A stretch of 64,000 nt of DNA from positions 78,812 through 142,811 of the forward strand of contig CANQPU010000002.1 of the NCBI GenBank assembly GCA_947625815.1. Direction: 5' to 3'. A model generated the notes under the pieces. That model saw only the letters and a list, made by a program, of their open reading frames with translations, did not search any database and was not told where the DNA came from. Below are positions 52,017 to 61,275 of the stretch, in pieces. Position 1 is the stretch's first letter; each line of letters opens with the position of its first letter. The stretch is from an uncultured Oscillospiraceae bacterium. Lineage in GTDB: Bacteria > Bacillota > Clostridia > Oscillospirales > Oscillospiraceae. The position numbers were made by a program, and so were the translations under genes.

Positions 52017-52060
52017 AAAAACGTCATAAGGTCATTTATAATGGCTTTATGGCGTTTTTT
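52017..52060 (+). terminator. Strand-specific hairpin after the kinase gene
   Basis: AAAAACGTCATAAGGTCATT (52017-52036) and AATGGCTTTATGGCGTTTTT (52041-52060) form a 20-bp RNA stem with a 4-nt loop, using three G-U pairs that work only in plus-strand RNA, and the stem ends in a U run. It is a terminator or attenuator between the kinase and LytTR genes. Confidence 0.8.
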
Positions 52061-52101
52061 ACCGTTATATGACGAAATATCGGGAAAAGAGGCAGAGTGG
52101 A

Positions 52102-52815
52102 GTGATAAAGATACTGATCTGCTCTCAGAACAGGGAGTTTACACAAGAGCTTTTTGCGCGGGTGGGGGATATACTGCGGCAAAAGCCGCTGGATTTCGAG
52201 CTGACGCAGTCAAATAACCCCGGAAGCGTAGCGGCGCAGCTTTTGAAGGATCCCGTAAGGTGGGACGTGCTGATGCTGCCGGCGCGGGAGGAATACGGCC
52301 TCAAGCTGGCGGCCCTTCAGCGGCGGGGGGATCTGACGGCGTCGCTCATATTCGCCAGCCGCGAGGGTACTGAGATAAAGCCGCTGCTGAGATACAGGCC
52401 GGGGGCGGTGCTGACGGGGGAGGACGCCTTCGAGGAGCTGGACGCGGCGCTGACGAGGGCCTGCGCCGAGCAGTTGAGGCTGCGCAGGTATTTTGCCGTG
52501 AAAAACAGGGACATGTTGCTCCGGGTGGATCTTCACGACATACTGTATTTCGAGAGCCGCCAGCGCGTCGTGACGCTGCACGCGGTGAAGCAGAAGATTG
52601 ATTTTTACGCGAAACTCAACGACGTGGAGAGGCGGCTCCCGCCGGGGATGTTCGTGAGATGCCACCAGAGCTACCTTGTCAATATCGGGGCCGTCAGGAC
52701 CTTCGACCGGGTGGGTAGGCGTCTGGGGCTTACGAACGGCGAGGAAATAGAGGTATCAAGGAGCTATTACGCCGAGACCGGCGAGAGGATAGAGGCGAGG
52801 GCGGAGAGACTGTAG
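52102..52815 (+). CDS. LytTR-family response-regulator-like protein
   Basis: The 237-residue protein has an N-terminal receiver-like domain (about 1-120: IKILICSQNREFTQELFAR, then VRWDVLMLPAREE) in which the usual phospho-acceptor Asp pocket is not obvious. A C-terminal LytTR DNA-binding domain (about 135-235) follows: DLHDILYFESRQRVVTLHAV and PPGMFVRCHQSYLVNIGAV. I chose the GTG at 52102 (AGAGG 9 nt upstream); an ATG 11 codons earlier lacks a ribosome site. No histidine kinase is adjacent. It may activate the following genes. Confidence 0.87.
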   Translation: MIKILICSQNREFTQELFARVGDILRQKPLDFELTQSNNPGSVAAQLLKDPVRWDVLMLPAREEYGLKLAALQRRGDLTASLIFASREGTEIKPLLRYRPGAVLTGEDAFEELDAALTRACAEQLRLRRYFAVKNRDMLLRVDLHDILYFESRQRVVTLHAVKQKIDFYAKLNDVERRLPPGMFVRCHQSYLVNIGAVRTFDRVGRRLGLTNGEEIEVSRSYYAETGERIEARAERL

Positions 52816-52993
52816 GGATATTTGCCTGAGGCAGCGTGAGTGCGGCCGGACGTAAGCCCGGTTTGCGGGAGAAACGTACCGAATATTACATTTGACTGTC
52901 GAAAAATGACGATTCTCTTGAGGCTCAGGCGGGGGCGGAGTATTATCGGACCATGGAAACGACCACCTGGACAAAAGAATAGGAGAGATAGAA

Positions 52994-54298
52994 ATGTTCA
53001 ATCTTTTTGGCTACGGGACTACACAGCCTCTCAACTACGACATCGACGGCGACGGAATCTTGGACAGCTATGCTGAGGGCATAGACACCGACGGTGACGG
53101 CATCGTGGACACTCTGGCGCTGGATCTGAACGGCGACGGAGCCTTTGATCAGTTCGTGACGGATCTTGACTATGACGGCGACGGCATAGCAGACGGATGT
53201 ATGGTGGACACCGATGGGGACGGAGTGTACGACGCCTTCTTCTTCGACCTTGATCACGACGGCGTGGCCGAGGCGGCGCAGTATCAGTACGACTCCGACA
53301 ACAACGGCGTGGTGGACATGGTCATCACGGAGAAGGACACCGACGGCGACGGCCTGACGGATGAGGTCGCAAAGAGGTACGATTACGACCAGGACGGCAA
53401 CGATGACTATGTGGAGAGATTTATCGACACCGACGGCGACGGCCGGATGGACACGCTTTTGCAGATGTATGACGATGACAGCGACGGGAATCTTGACATG
53501 GTCAGGATGAACCTGGACATCGACGGCGACGGCGTGGCGGATTCGGTCTACGAGGAACAGTATGTGGACACAGACGGCGACGGCATGGCGGATACGCTGA
53601 TACGCCAGATAGACTCCGACGGCGACGGGACATATGAGGCGCTGGAGATCTATGACGTGGACGAGGACACCGGGGCGCTGACGCTCATGACGCTGGACGG
53701 AGATCTCGGCGGCAACGGAGTCACGGTGGACGAGCTGGGGCACTTCGACCCCGACTCCGCAGACCCCGACGACGTGATCGGGGATCCCGGCCGGGCTATG
53801 GAGCAGTGGGAGTGCCAGGGGAACACCGGACGCTGCGCACTGTATGCCCAGAAGTTCGTCATAGAGGAGCTGACAGGCCGGGAGATAGACATCGAGGAGC
53901 TGGCGGATCTGGCGGAGGAGAACGGCTGGTTCACCGAGGAGGGCGGTACGCCTACCCTCAACATGAACAAGGTCCTGGACTACTACGGCGTGGACAACGA
54001 CATGACCTTCAACAATGACATGGACGACATAGTCCGGTGCCTTGGCAGCGGCGGCAAGGTCATAGTTTCCATAGACGCCGACGAGATATGGTACGGCGAG
54101 ACTGACGATATGTTCGACCCCACCGACAACGCCAACCATGCCGTGGAGGTCATCGGCATAGACAACTCAGACCCCGATCACCCCATGGTGATCCTCAACG
54201 ATTCAGGCCACGAGGGCGGATGCGGCGAGATGGTGCCCCTGGATACCTTCGTGGACGCCTGGGAGGACAGCGGCTTCCAGCTTATTGCGTGCATGTGA
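52994..54298 (+). CDS. Calcium-repeat protein with C-terminal C39-like peptidase domain
   Basis: The 434-residue protein has two parts. Residues 15-225 hold about 14 DxDxDGxxD repeats (thrombospondin type 3/EF-hand-like, for example DTDGDGIVD), a calcium-binding, extremely acidic array. Residues 265-434 resemble papain-like C39 peptidases: GNTGRCALYAQ (Cys281), ANHAVEVIGID (His382) and VILNDSG (Asn402/Asp403), the expected triad order. There is no signal peptide, odd for a calcium-dependent protein, so it may be cytoplasmic or exported by another route. AGGAGAG precedes the ATG. It lies between the LytTR and GTPase genes. Confidence 0.8.
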   Translation: MFNLFGYGTTQPLNYDIDGDGILDSYAEGIDTDGDGIVDTLALDLNGDGAFDQFVTDLDYDGDGIADGCMVDTDGDGVYDAFFFDLDHDGVAEAAQYQYDSDNNGVVDMVITEKDTDGDGLTDEVAKRYDYDQDGNDDYVERFIDTDGDGRMDTLLQMYDDDSDGNLDMVRMNLDIDGDGVADSVYEEQYVDTDGDGMADTLIRQIDSDGDGTYEALEIYDVDEDTGALTLMTLDGDLGGNGVTVDELGHFDPDSADPDDVIGDPGRAMEQWECQGNTGRCALYAQKFVIEELTGREIDIEELADLAEENGWFTEEGGTPTLNMNKVLDYYGVDNDMTFNNDMDDIVRCLGSGGKVIVSIDADEIWYGETDDMFDPTDNANHAVEVIGIDNSDPDHPMVILNDSGHEGGCGEMVPLDTFVDAWEDSGFQLIACM

Positions 54299-54359
54299 CG
54301 GCGCTTTGGAAAAAGCGGGATGCATTTAATATTCATAGAAGACCGGGAGGTAAGTGAAG

Positions 54360-54896
54360 ATGGAGAAAAAGACCGATATAAAGAAGATACTGAAAACCAT
54401 GAAGACGAGCCCCTTCGTTCTCGGGTGCGGCATGGAGCCGGGCGTGGGCCAGGGACTGCCGGTGCTGACCGTCCGGGGAGGCAGGCTGTGCCTTATGGTG
54501 CCGTATCTCAAATACAAAAAAACCGGCAAACCGGACGCGACGCTTGTATATCCCATCATGTACACCGTAACGGTGACACTGCCGGAGAGTGCGCCGGTGT
54601 CGTTCGAGGACCTGAGATTCGAGAGCGCTTTCCGCCTTGTGGATTTCACAAAGCCCATCGGAACATTCCGCCACGACGCCATAAAGAAATACACCAAAGA
54701 CGAATACTTTGCCATGAAGGACGAGCTTTTGGAGCTGTATGGCAGGACGGCGGACATGCTCCTTTACGGGGACGAGTACAGCGAGCGGGACGACAGGCGC
54801 ATGAGGGAGCTTCTGAGACTTCTGACCGAGCCGTCGCTGAAGCCCATATACGCGGTGCTGGACAGGGACTTTTTTGAGAAGTACATGGAGGCGTGA
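54360..54896 (+). CDS. Conserved-looking protein of unknown function in the GTPase module
   Basis: I do not recognise this 178-residue protein. It has no signal peptide or membrane segment. The first 75 residues contain beta-like stretches (LPVLTVRGGRLCLMVPYLKY, YPIMYTVTVTLPE), and the rest is charged and helical (FAMKDELLELYGRTADMLLYGDEYSERDDRRMRELLRLL). I chose the ATG at 54360 because GGGAGG is 9 nt upstream; a GTG two codons earlier is too close. It ends 1 bp before the first GTPase gene, so it probably works with the GTPases. Confidence 0.65.
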   Translation: MEKKTDIKKILKTMKTSPFVLGCGMEPGVGQGLPVLTVRGGRLCLMVPYLKYKKTGKPDATLVYPIMYTVTVTLPESAPVSFEDLRFESAFRLVDFTKPIGTFRHDAIKKYTKDEYFAMKDELLELYGRTADMLLYGDEYSERDDRRMRELLRLLTEPSLKPIYAVLDRDFFEKYMEA

Positions 54897-54897
54897 C

Positions 54898-56793
54898 ATG
54901 GAAAAGCTTAAAGATCCCGATTTTTTCAAGAGAAAAACGTATGAGGGGCAGGCTGAGGCGGTCAGGCCCAGGGCCGGGACGCCCCAGGAGAGGAAGGCAA
55001 AGCAACCGGAGGTCAGGGTGGATTTGGGCGAGCCGCTGAGCGAGCTCATATCCAGGACCAGTGCGGAGCTGGCGGGGGAAGGACAGAAGAGACTGGCCGC
55101 CGCGGTGGAGGCAGTCCGCCGAGAGGCCGGGAAAAACAGCTTCACCGTGGCGGTGGTAGGGGAGTTCAACAGCGGCAAGAGCACCCTTGTGAACAGGCTC
55201 ATAGAGCGCGACATACTGCCCACGGGACTTCTGCCGACAACGGCCCTTATGACGCGAATACGCTATTCCGGGAACGAGACGATGACTATATTCGACACCG
55301 CGGGCACCAGAAAGGGCATAAGGCCGGCGGAGCGGAGCTCCTGGGAGGGTCTTACGGCGGAGAATTTCGGCGGGAAGGATCCGGTGGGCACGGTGCTCGT
55401 GGGTATAAGGTCGCCGTGGCTGGGAAAAAGCCGCCTGGAGATAGTGGACACCCCGGGGGTGGGAGACCTGGAGGAGCGCCGGGCGAAGGTCGTATCCGAC
55501 GCGATCTTCGCGTCGGACGCGGCCATAATCACCACCAGGGCCACGCAGCCGTTGGGACTGAGCGAGAAGCTGTTCATAGAGCAGAGGCTCCTTTCGCACC
55601 GCACACCGTTTTTGATGCTGGCTGTCACCATGCTGGACGATGTGCCGACGGAGGAGAGGGCCGGAGTCATAGATTATATACGCAAAAAGCTGGAGCTCTG
55701 GCGTCAGGAGGACCCGGAAAAGTGGAGGGCGCAGATACCGGTGGTCATACCCTATGAGACGGAGACCACTGACGAGAGCCTTAAGTCCGTCATGGGCCTT
55801 GAGAACATAAGAAGGGTCCTCTCGTCCTGGGTCACGGATCCCGAGCGCGTGAGGCTGACGCGGGAGTGGGTGGCCTCAAGAGCCGCGGAGTATGTGGATC
55901 TGGGCATCTTGGCGCTGAGAGAGAAGCAGGCGCTTCTGGCGGCGGACGAGGAGAAGCGGCAGGAGCTCATCGCCCAGAAGGAGGAGAAGCTTGAAGACGC
56001 GGCCAGACAGTGGGAGAGCATGCGCCTTGAGATGATGAAGCGGTGCGGCGACTGCTGCGAGATGTTCAGAAAGCGCGCCGGGGAGTACGCCAGCACGGTG
56101 ACGGAGCGGCTCCAGTACGAGGTGTCCCATTCGGGAAATCCGCGGAAGTGGTGGCTTGAGGACTACCCATACAGGCTGAAGGTGGAGCTGGCATCCATGG
56201 CCTCGGGGCTGGAGAACGCGGCCACGAAGCGCATCACCGAGGACGCCAGGTGGTTCAACACGTCCATGGAGCAGAGCTTCAAGACACATGTCCTCGTAAA
56301 CCAGGACACCATAGTTGACAAGATAGCAACACCCGACACCGGAGAAATGCCGGAGTTGGAGGACCTGGACCGCCAGCGCGTGGCGGCGAGAGTCGGAACG
56401 ACGGTGCTGACCATAGCGGGCTACGCCATATGTGCCTCCATGGGGGCGCTGCCGATACTTGCCACCATGGGCATAGGCACCGGGGCGTCGGTTGTGTCGG
56501 AGAAGATATTTAAAAGCAAGGTGGAGAAGCAGAGAGAGGCCCTGAAGGAGGCCCTCGCCAGGAACGTGCCGCTGACGATCGAGGAGGCCGTGGCCGACAG
56601 CGAGCAGAGGCTCCAATCGGTATACGGCGACATGATCGGCGCCGCCCGCACCCAGGAGGACGCCTGGATGCAGACCCAGAGAGAGATCATCCGGGGGGCG
56701 GACAACGGAAAACCCGGGGCGGACAGCGGCATAAAACAGCAAATCGAACGGCTCATGGAGCTGAAGAGCTCATATGAGGCCGTAATATCATAA
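54898..56793 (+). CDS. Dynamin-like GTPase 1
   Basis: The 631-residue protein has a dynamin-type GTPase domain after an unusual N-terminal extension of about 80 residues: G1 GEFNSGKS (88-95), the switch I Thr in LPTGLLPTTALMT, G3 DTPGVGD (D184) and a G4-like TMLDD. A long helical stalk follows. A hydrophobic stretch (about 505-530, IAGYAICASMGALPILATMGIGTGASVV) could insert into membrane, as the paddle of bacterial dynamin-like proteins does. GGAGG lies 6 nt before the ATG. It is the first of three adjacent, clearly diverged paralogs. Confidence 0.88.
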   Translation: MEKLKDPDFFKRKTYEGQAEAVRPRAGTPQERKAKQPEVRVDLGEPLSELISRTSAELAGEGQKRLAAAVEAVRREAGKNSFTVAVVGEFNSGKSTLVNRLIERDILPTGLLPTTALMTRIRYSGNETMTIFDTAGTRKGIRPAERSSWEGLTAENFGGKDPVGTVLVGIRSPWLGKSRLEIVDTPGVGDLEERRAKVVSDAIFASDAAIITTRATQPLGLSEKLFIEQRLLSHRTPFLMLAVTMLDDVPTEERAGVIDYIRKKLELWRQEDPEKWRAQIPVVIPYETETTDESLKSVMGLENIRRVLSSWVTDPERVRLTREWVASRAAEYVDLGILALREKQALLAADEEKRQELIAQKEEKLEDAARQWESMRLEMMKRCGDCCEMFRKRAGEYASTVTERLQYEVSHSGNPRKWWLEDYPYRLKVELASMASGLENAATKRITEDARWFNTSMEQSFKTHVLVNQDTIVDKIATPDTGEMPELEDLDRQRVAARVGTTVLTIAGYAICASMGALPILATMGIGTGASVVSEKIFKSKVEKQREALKEALARNVPLTIEEAVADSEQRLQSVYGDMIGAARTQEDAWMQTQREIIRGADNGKPGADSGIKQQIERLMELKSSYEAVIS

Positions 56794-56809
56794 AAAAGGA
56801 GAGGAGCAC

Positions 56810-58822
56810 ATGAACAATTACGAACAGTACGCGGAATTCAAGGAAAAGCAGCTTGAGCTGGTGGACATGCTCACAAAGTCCGCCGGGGTCATCTCGGAGC
56901 TGCACATGACGCAATTCAGGGACAACCTAAACCGCATCGGTGACAAGGTCCACAACGAGAGCTTCAGGATACTGGTGGTCGGGACCTTCAAAAACGGCAA
57001 ATCCACATTCATAAATTCCTTCCTCGGCGAAAACGTGCTCCCGGCATACTCACTGCCCTGTACCGCGGTGATCAATGAGGTGAAATGGGGCGAAGAGAAG
57101 CGGGCCGTGATCCATTTCAAAAATCCTCTGCCCGAAAAGCTGCCTGCGGGCATCCCGGAGCGGGGGGTCGCGCATATGCACAAGTTCGCGATGCACGACA
57201 TACCGCCGCTGGAGATACCCTATGAGGAGATACAGGATTACGCCGTCATACCCTTTGACAAGGACCCAAAGGAGATGCTGCTGGAGAGCCCCTATGAGAA
57301 GATAGAGCTCTTCTGGCCGCTGGAGCTTTTAAAAAACGGCGTCGAGATAATAGACTCTCCGGGACTCAACGAGCACGCCACCCGCACGAAGGTGACAATG
57401 GGCTATCTTGCAAAGACGGACGCCATACTCTTTGTTCTCAACGCCCAGCAGCTGTGCTCCCAGGAGGAAATACGGTTCATCGAGAACGATTTGGCGGCCC
57501 AGGGCTTCACGGACCCGTTTTTCATCGTCAATCGCTTTGACCTCATACCCCAGGGGGAGAGAGAAATGATGCGTCGCTTCGCCCACGCGAAGCTCGACGA
57601 GTTCACCTCGAACGACATATACTTCGTGTCCTCCCTAAAGGCCCTGGAGGGGAAGATGAACTCCGACAGCAAGGCCTTCGAGGACTCAGGCATGGCGGAG
57701 CTCGAGGCGAGGCTTTCGGACTTTTTGACAAAGGAGAAGGGCAAGGCGAAGCTCTCACAGCCGGCGCGGGAGCTCAAGCGCATACTTGACGAGGAGGCGC
57801 TGTACAAGGTCATACCCATGCAGAGGGAGGCACTGAGCAGCTCCCTTGACGACGTGAAGGCGCGTTATGAGAGAGCGAAGCCGAAGCTTGAGCAGCTGAA
57901 GCTCGAAAAGGAGCAGCTGAAGAGCCGCCTGATGCTGCGCGTGGAGCAGGCAAAGCCCGAGTTCCGCCGCGCTGCGCTGAGGAACATCACAAACACGGTT
58001 AACAGTCTGACAGCGTGGGTAAATGACTATGAGCCCCAGAGCAAAATAGGCCTGATACCCTCAAAGGCCCAGATCACCGCGGTGGTGGAGGAGATAAACG
58101 ATTACGCCGCTGAAAAGCTGGAGACTGCCCAGGTCGAATGGCGCGCGAACATCCTGGAGCCGCTGGTGAAGGAGCGGTCCGCGGAGATATTTGAGAGCGT
58201 CGAGGCGGACCTTGGGAAGATATTCAATGAGATCGACCGGATAAACGTAGATATTTCCGGTAATACATACAAGGTCAAGGAGGTTCCTACCTGGAAGAGG
58301 GTCGTCGGCGCTGTGGGCGGCGGGCTTCTGGGAGGCATACCTCTGATCGCTTCAGGCGCCAGCACGGGACTCAGCGCGGACCTGGCGAAGACAGCCGCCC
58401 TCGAGGTGGGGAGCATGGTGCTCTTCGCCGCGCTGGGAATGCTCAACCCCGTGACGCTTATAGGCATCATTATAGGCACCACTATTTTCACCGGCGCAAA
58501 GAACAAAAGTGAGGTCATAAAGCGCATCAAGGCTTCCCTCCTCCCCGAGATGACCGGGAAACTGGCCGACACCGCCGACGAGCAGGCTACGGCTCTGGCT
58601 GAGAGCATCGGCAGGAACCTCACCGAGGTCGCCGATCAGGTGGTGAAGTCCGTGGATGTGGAGATACTGAGCACTCAGGAGCAGATAGAGGGCATCATCC
58701 GTGAGATGGAAAAAGGCCGGGAGAACATAGAGGCCAGAGAGGCCGTTCTTAAAGCATGCGAGGAGAAGATAAAGGACCTCAATAACGGCCTGACAAACTT
58801 CATCTTCCAGCTCATCAACTAA
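56810..58822 (+). CDS. Dynamin-like GTPase 2
   Basis: The 670-residue protein is a second bacterial dynamin-like GTPase: G1 GTFKNGKS (58-65), LPAYSLPCTAVINEV for switch I, G3 DSPGLNEH (D182) and G4 NRFD (241-244). A coiled-coil stalk follows, then two hydrophobic stretches near 500-520 and 535-565 (GSMVLFAALGMLNPVTLIGIIIGTTIF), and a final coiled-coil. Two-segment membrane paddles are known in the family. It differs from GTPases 1 and 3 outside the G motifs. A GGAG site precedes the ATG, 16 bp after the previous stop. Confidence 0.92.
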   Translation: MNNYEQYAEFKEKQLELVDMLTKSAGVISELHMTQFRDNLNRIGDKVHNESFRILVVGTFKNGKSTFINSFLGENVLPAYSLPCTAVINEVKWGEEKRAVIHFKNPLPEKLPAGIPERGVAHMHKFAMHDIPPLEIPYEEIQDYAVIPFDKDPKEMLLESPYEKIELFWPLELLKNGVEIIDSPGLNEHATRTKVTMGYLAKTDAILFVLNAQQLCSQEEIRFIENDLAAQGFTDPFFIVNRFDLIPQGEREMMRRFAHAKLDEFTSNDIYFVSSLKALEGKMNSDSKAFEDSGMAELEARLSDFLTKEKGKAKLSQPARELKRILDEEALYKVIPMQREALSSSLDDVKARYERAKPKLEQLKLEKEQLKSRLMLRVEQAKPEFRRAALRNITNTVNSLTAWVNDYEPQSKIGLIPSKAQITAVVEEINDYAAEKLETAQVEWRANILEPLVKERSAEIFESVEADLGKIFNEIDRINVDISGNTYKVKEVPTWKRVVGAVGGGLLGGIPLIASGASTGLSADLAKTAALEVGSMVLFAALGMLNPVTLIGIIIGTTIFTGAKNKSEVIKRIKASLLPEMTGKLADTADEQATALAESIGRNLTEVADQVVKSVDVEILSTQEQIEGIIREMEKGRENIEAREAVLKACEEKIKDLNNGLTNFIFQLIN

Positions 58823-58841
58823 GAAAAAAGGAGAGCGCAAC

Positions 58842-60746
58842 ATGGGCGGAGCGTCAAGCAACTATTTCTCCTGGGACAACATAAACGAGATAGCGGGCAT
58901 AGACAGCCACTTGGAATTCGCGTCGTCGCTTATAGAGAAGTACAGCTGGAGCGATGAGGTCCGCCGGAGCTTTGAGGTCTCGCTGGAGCAGATTCGGGCA
59001 AAGCAGAGGGACAAGCAGTTGAATATAAGCGTCGTGGGGGAGTTCAGCACAGGCAAGAGCACATTCCTGAACGCCATCCTCGGCGCGGAGCTGCTGACCT
59101 CCGCCGCACTTCAGGGTACGACCCTGGCCACCACGGTCATAGAGTACGGGAAGGAGCTGAGGATATCCGCAAAGCATGTGAGTGGCCGGACGGACACCAA
59201 TTTCTTCCGGGATATGGAGGAGCTGAGACGGCGGCTGAGCGCCGTGACCACCGATGCCAGCGAGGCCAGACGCTGTGACTCGGTCACGGTGACGCTCCCG
59301 TCAGCGAACCTGTCCCAGGGCTTTCGCTTCATAGATACCCCCGGTACGAACGCGCTGGAGAGCTGGCATGAGGAGGTTACTGTCAGAGCCCTTCGGGAGC
59401 TGTCGGACCTGTCGGTGGTGCTGGTCAACGCCATACAACCGCTGCCGGATTCGCTGTGCAGGTTCATAAGCGACAATTTGTCCGATGTGCTCGGCAACTG
59501 TGTGTTTGTTGTAACGAAGATAGACCTGGTGCCGAAGGCCGAGCGCGAGATGATACTGCGCTATATAAGCCAGAAGCTGAAAAATACCTTTGAGCTGAGC
59601 GACGCCCTGGTGATACCCTACGTGTCCACGCAGGTCCTGGCCGACAGGCTGGGAGAGGGGACTGGGGACACCGAGCTTTTGAAACTCTCCTATGACGGCG
59701 AGGCGAGGCTTTTCGGGCTCGCCGCGCGGCAGAGGGCCGCAAGTCAAGCCAGGAAGCTCCTGACGCTCATCGACCGGATGTATCTCGACATATCGAAGCA
59801 GATGGGCAGCATGAGTGAGGGGTATAAAAGCGAGCTTGCGGAGCTTTTAAGGACGCGGCAGACGGATCTGTCCGAATTTGTGGAGCGTCAGGTCGTCGAA
59901 CGGGGAATGTCCTTTGACCGCGCCTGCTCGGGACTTCGGGCGCAGACCCTGGACTTTTACCAGACGAGCGCGGAGGAGGCCAGAAAAGCAGTGATGTCTG
60001 ACATAGAGGGGAAGAGCTCGATAGATTCCCTGTGCACCTATGTCGAAAACAACCTGACGAGCGAGTGCAACAGACGCGCCGGGGAGATAAGCGGTACATT
60101 CAAGCAGAAGGCGGAGGAGCTGAACGGCCTCTTTAAGGAGGAGATGCGCATCTTCCGCAGCGGGTTTGAAAAAAATTTCCATGACCTTCAGGCGCTGGAT
60201 GTGAGGATACCGAAGAGGGCGACGCAGCTGACGATACCTGACGTGAGCGCCGCAGGCTTCAAGGGCGGAACCCAGTACATAAAAAGCGAACAGAAAAAGG
60301 AGAATCACTCGTACTTCTTTTGGATGGTGGCCGGAGTGATAATCGGGTCGATAATCGCGCCGGTCATCGGGACCGCCATCGGGTTTGTCGTCGGGTGTCT
60401 CTTGGGCGCTAAATTTTCGCCGAAGACGGAGACTGTCCGCAGTGTAAGCGCGGGACAGCTGGCGTTGCCGGTGAGGGAATATTTCACCACGGTGACGGAC
60501 ACCATGACGCAGAGCTTTGACAATTACAGGAACAAGCTCAAGTCCACGATGCAAAATGAGATACGAAGGTATTCAAAGCAGTATAACGACATAGTCCAGC
60601 GGCGTATAGCCGAGGAGGAGAGCAAGCGGCAGAGCATTGAGGGGAATATTGCCGCGCTGCGTCACGACATGGATGCCATAGACATGCGCAAGGAACAGCT
60701 GAACAACGTTGTCAAACAAATTGATAAGAAGGAGGGCAAAATATAA
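58842..60746 (+). CDS. Dynamin-like GTPase 3
   Basis: The 634-residue protein is the third dynamin-like GTPase: G1 GEFSTGKS (66-73), switch I region LLTSAALQGTTLATTV, G3 DTPGTN (D165) and G4 TKID (225-228). The stalk (about 300-480) is helical. A long hydrophobic double segment (about 488-525, FFWMVAGVIIGSIIAPVIGTAIGFVVGCLLGA) resembles a hairpin membrane anchor. A C-terminal coiled-coil (about 560-630) ends the protein. GGAGAG precedes the ATG. Three different dynamins in a row suggest a hetero-oligomeric coat or ring. Confidence 0.92.
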   Translation: MGGASSNYFSWDNINEIAGIDSHLEFASSLIEKYSWSDEVRRSFEVSLEQIRAKQRDKQLNISVVGEFSTGKSTFLNAILGAELLTSAALQGTTLATTVIEYGKELRISAKHVSGRTDTNFFRDMEELRRRLSAVTTDASEARRCDSVTVTLPSANLSQGFRFIDTPGTNALESWHEEVTVRALRELSDLSVVLVNAIQPLPDSLCRFISDNLSDVLGNCVFVVTKIDLVPKAEREMILRYISQKLKNTFELSDALVIPYVSTQVLADRLGEGTGDTELLKLSYDGEARLFGLAARQRAASQARKLLTLIDRMYLDISKQMGSMSEGYKSELAELLRTRQTDLSEFVERQVVERGMSFDRACSGLRAQTLDFYQTSAEEARKAVMSDIEGKSSIDSLCTYVENNLTSECNRRAGEISGTFKQKAEELNGLFKEEMRIFRSGFEKNFHDLQALDVRIPKRATQLTIPDVSAAGFKGGTQYIKSEQKKENHSYFFWMVAGVIIGSIIAPVIGTAIGFVVGCLLGAKFSPKTETVRSVSAGQLALPVREYFTTVTDTMTQSFDNYRNKLKSTMQNEIRRYSKQYNDIVQRRIAEEESKRQSIEGNIAALRHDMDAIDMRKEQLNNVVKQIDKKEGKI

Positions 60747-60747
60747 A

Positions 60748-61275
60748 ATGAGAAATACGGAACTTTTTGAGCAATATTGGAATAAATTCATAACGCGTCT
60801 GCGCGGGAAGCTAATAAGTCAGTCCGCGGAGAAGGAGCTGACCTTCCCGGTGGCGAAGCTGATACTTTTGGACAGCGCGGGCGATTGGGCCACAGAGCTG
60901 GACGAGGGCGGCAGGTGGCTTATCCGGGAGCTGACGGCGCAGGATCGGAACGCGGCGGAAAAGGTGCGTCAGGTGCTGGAGTCCATGAGCTTTGTGGAAC
61001 CGGAGGTGTCGGGAAACCTTCCGGAGGTCATGGACTACGCCGTGCCGGTGGTCGGCGCCGCCGTGGGAGCGGGGATCGCTGTGCTTGCCGACGCCGGGAC
61101 TATCGCGAAGGTGGCCTCCACCGTGGTGCCTGCCGTGGCGCTCTATCCGGCGACGAAGCAGGTCAGGACCATGGTGAACAATAAAAAGTCAAGCGACAAG
61201 GTCGACGCGTACATGGCCCAGATGGACGTCTACAGGGACGAGATACTGGCCATATTGAACGGCGCGGGGCTGTAA
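60748..61275 (+). CDS. Small protein with hydrophobic C-terminal half, end of GTPase module
   Basis: I do not recognise this 175-residue protein. A charged helical N-terminal part (1-95) is followed by a hydrophobic stretch (about 103-138, YAVPVVGAAVGAGIAVLADAGTIAKVASTVVPAVALYPA) and a short charged tail. It could be a membrane-associated adaptor for the GTPases. The ATG lies 1 bp after the stop of GTPase 3; GGAGGG sits 11 nt upstream, inside that gene. It is the last gene with the module's ATA-rich codon use. Confidence 0.65.
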   Translation: MRNTELFEQYWNKFITRLRGKLISQSAEKELTFPVAKLILLDSAGDWATELDEGGRWLIRELTAQDRNAAEKVRQVLESMSFVEPEVSGNLPEVMDYAVPVVGAAVGAGIAVLADAGTIAKVASTVVPAVALYPATKQVRTMVNNKKSSDKVDAYMAQMDVYRDEILAILNGAGL

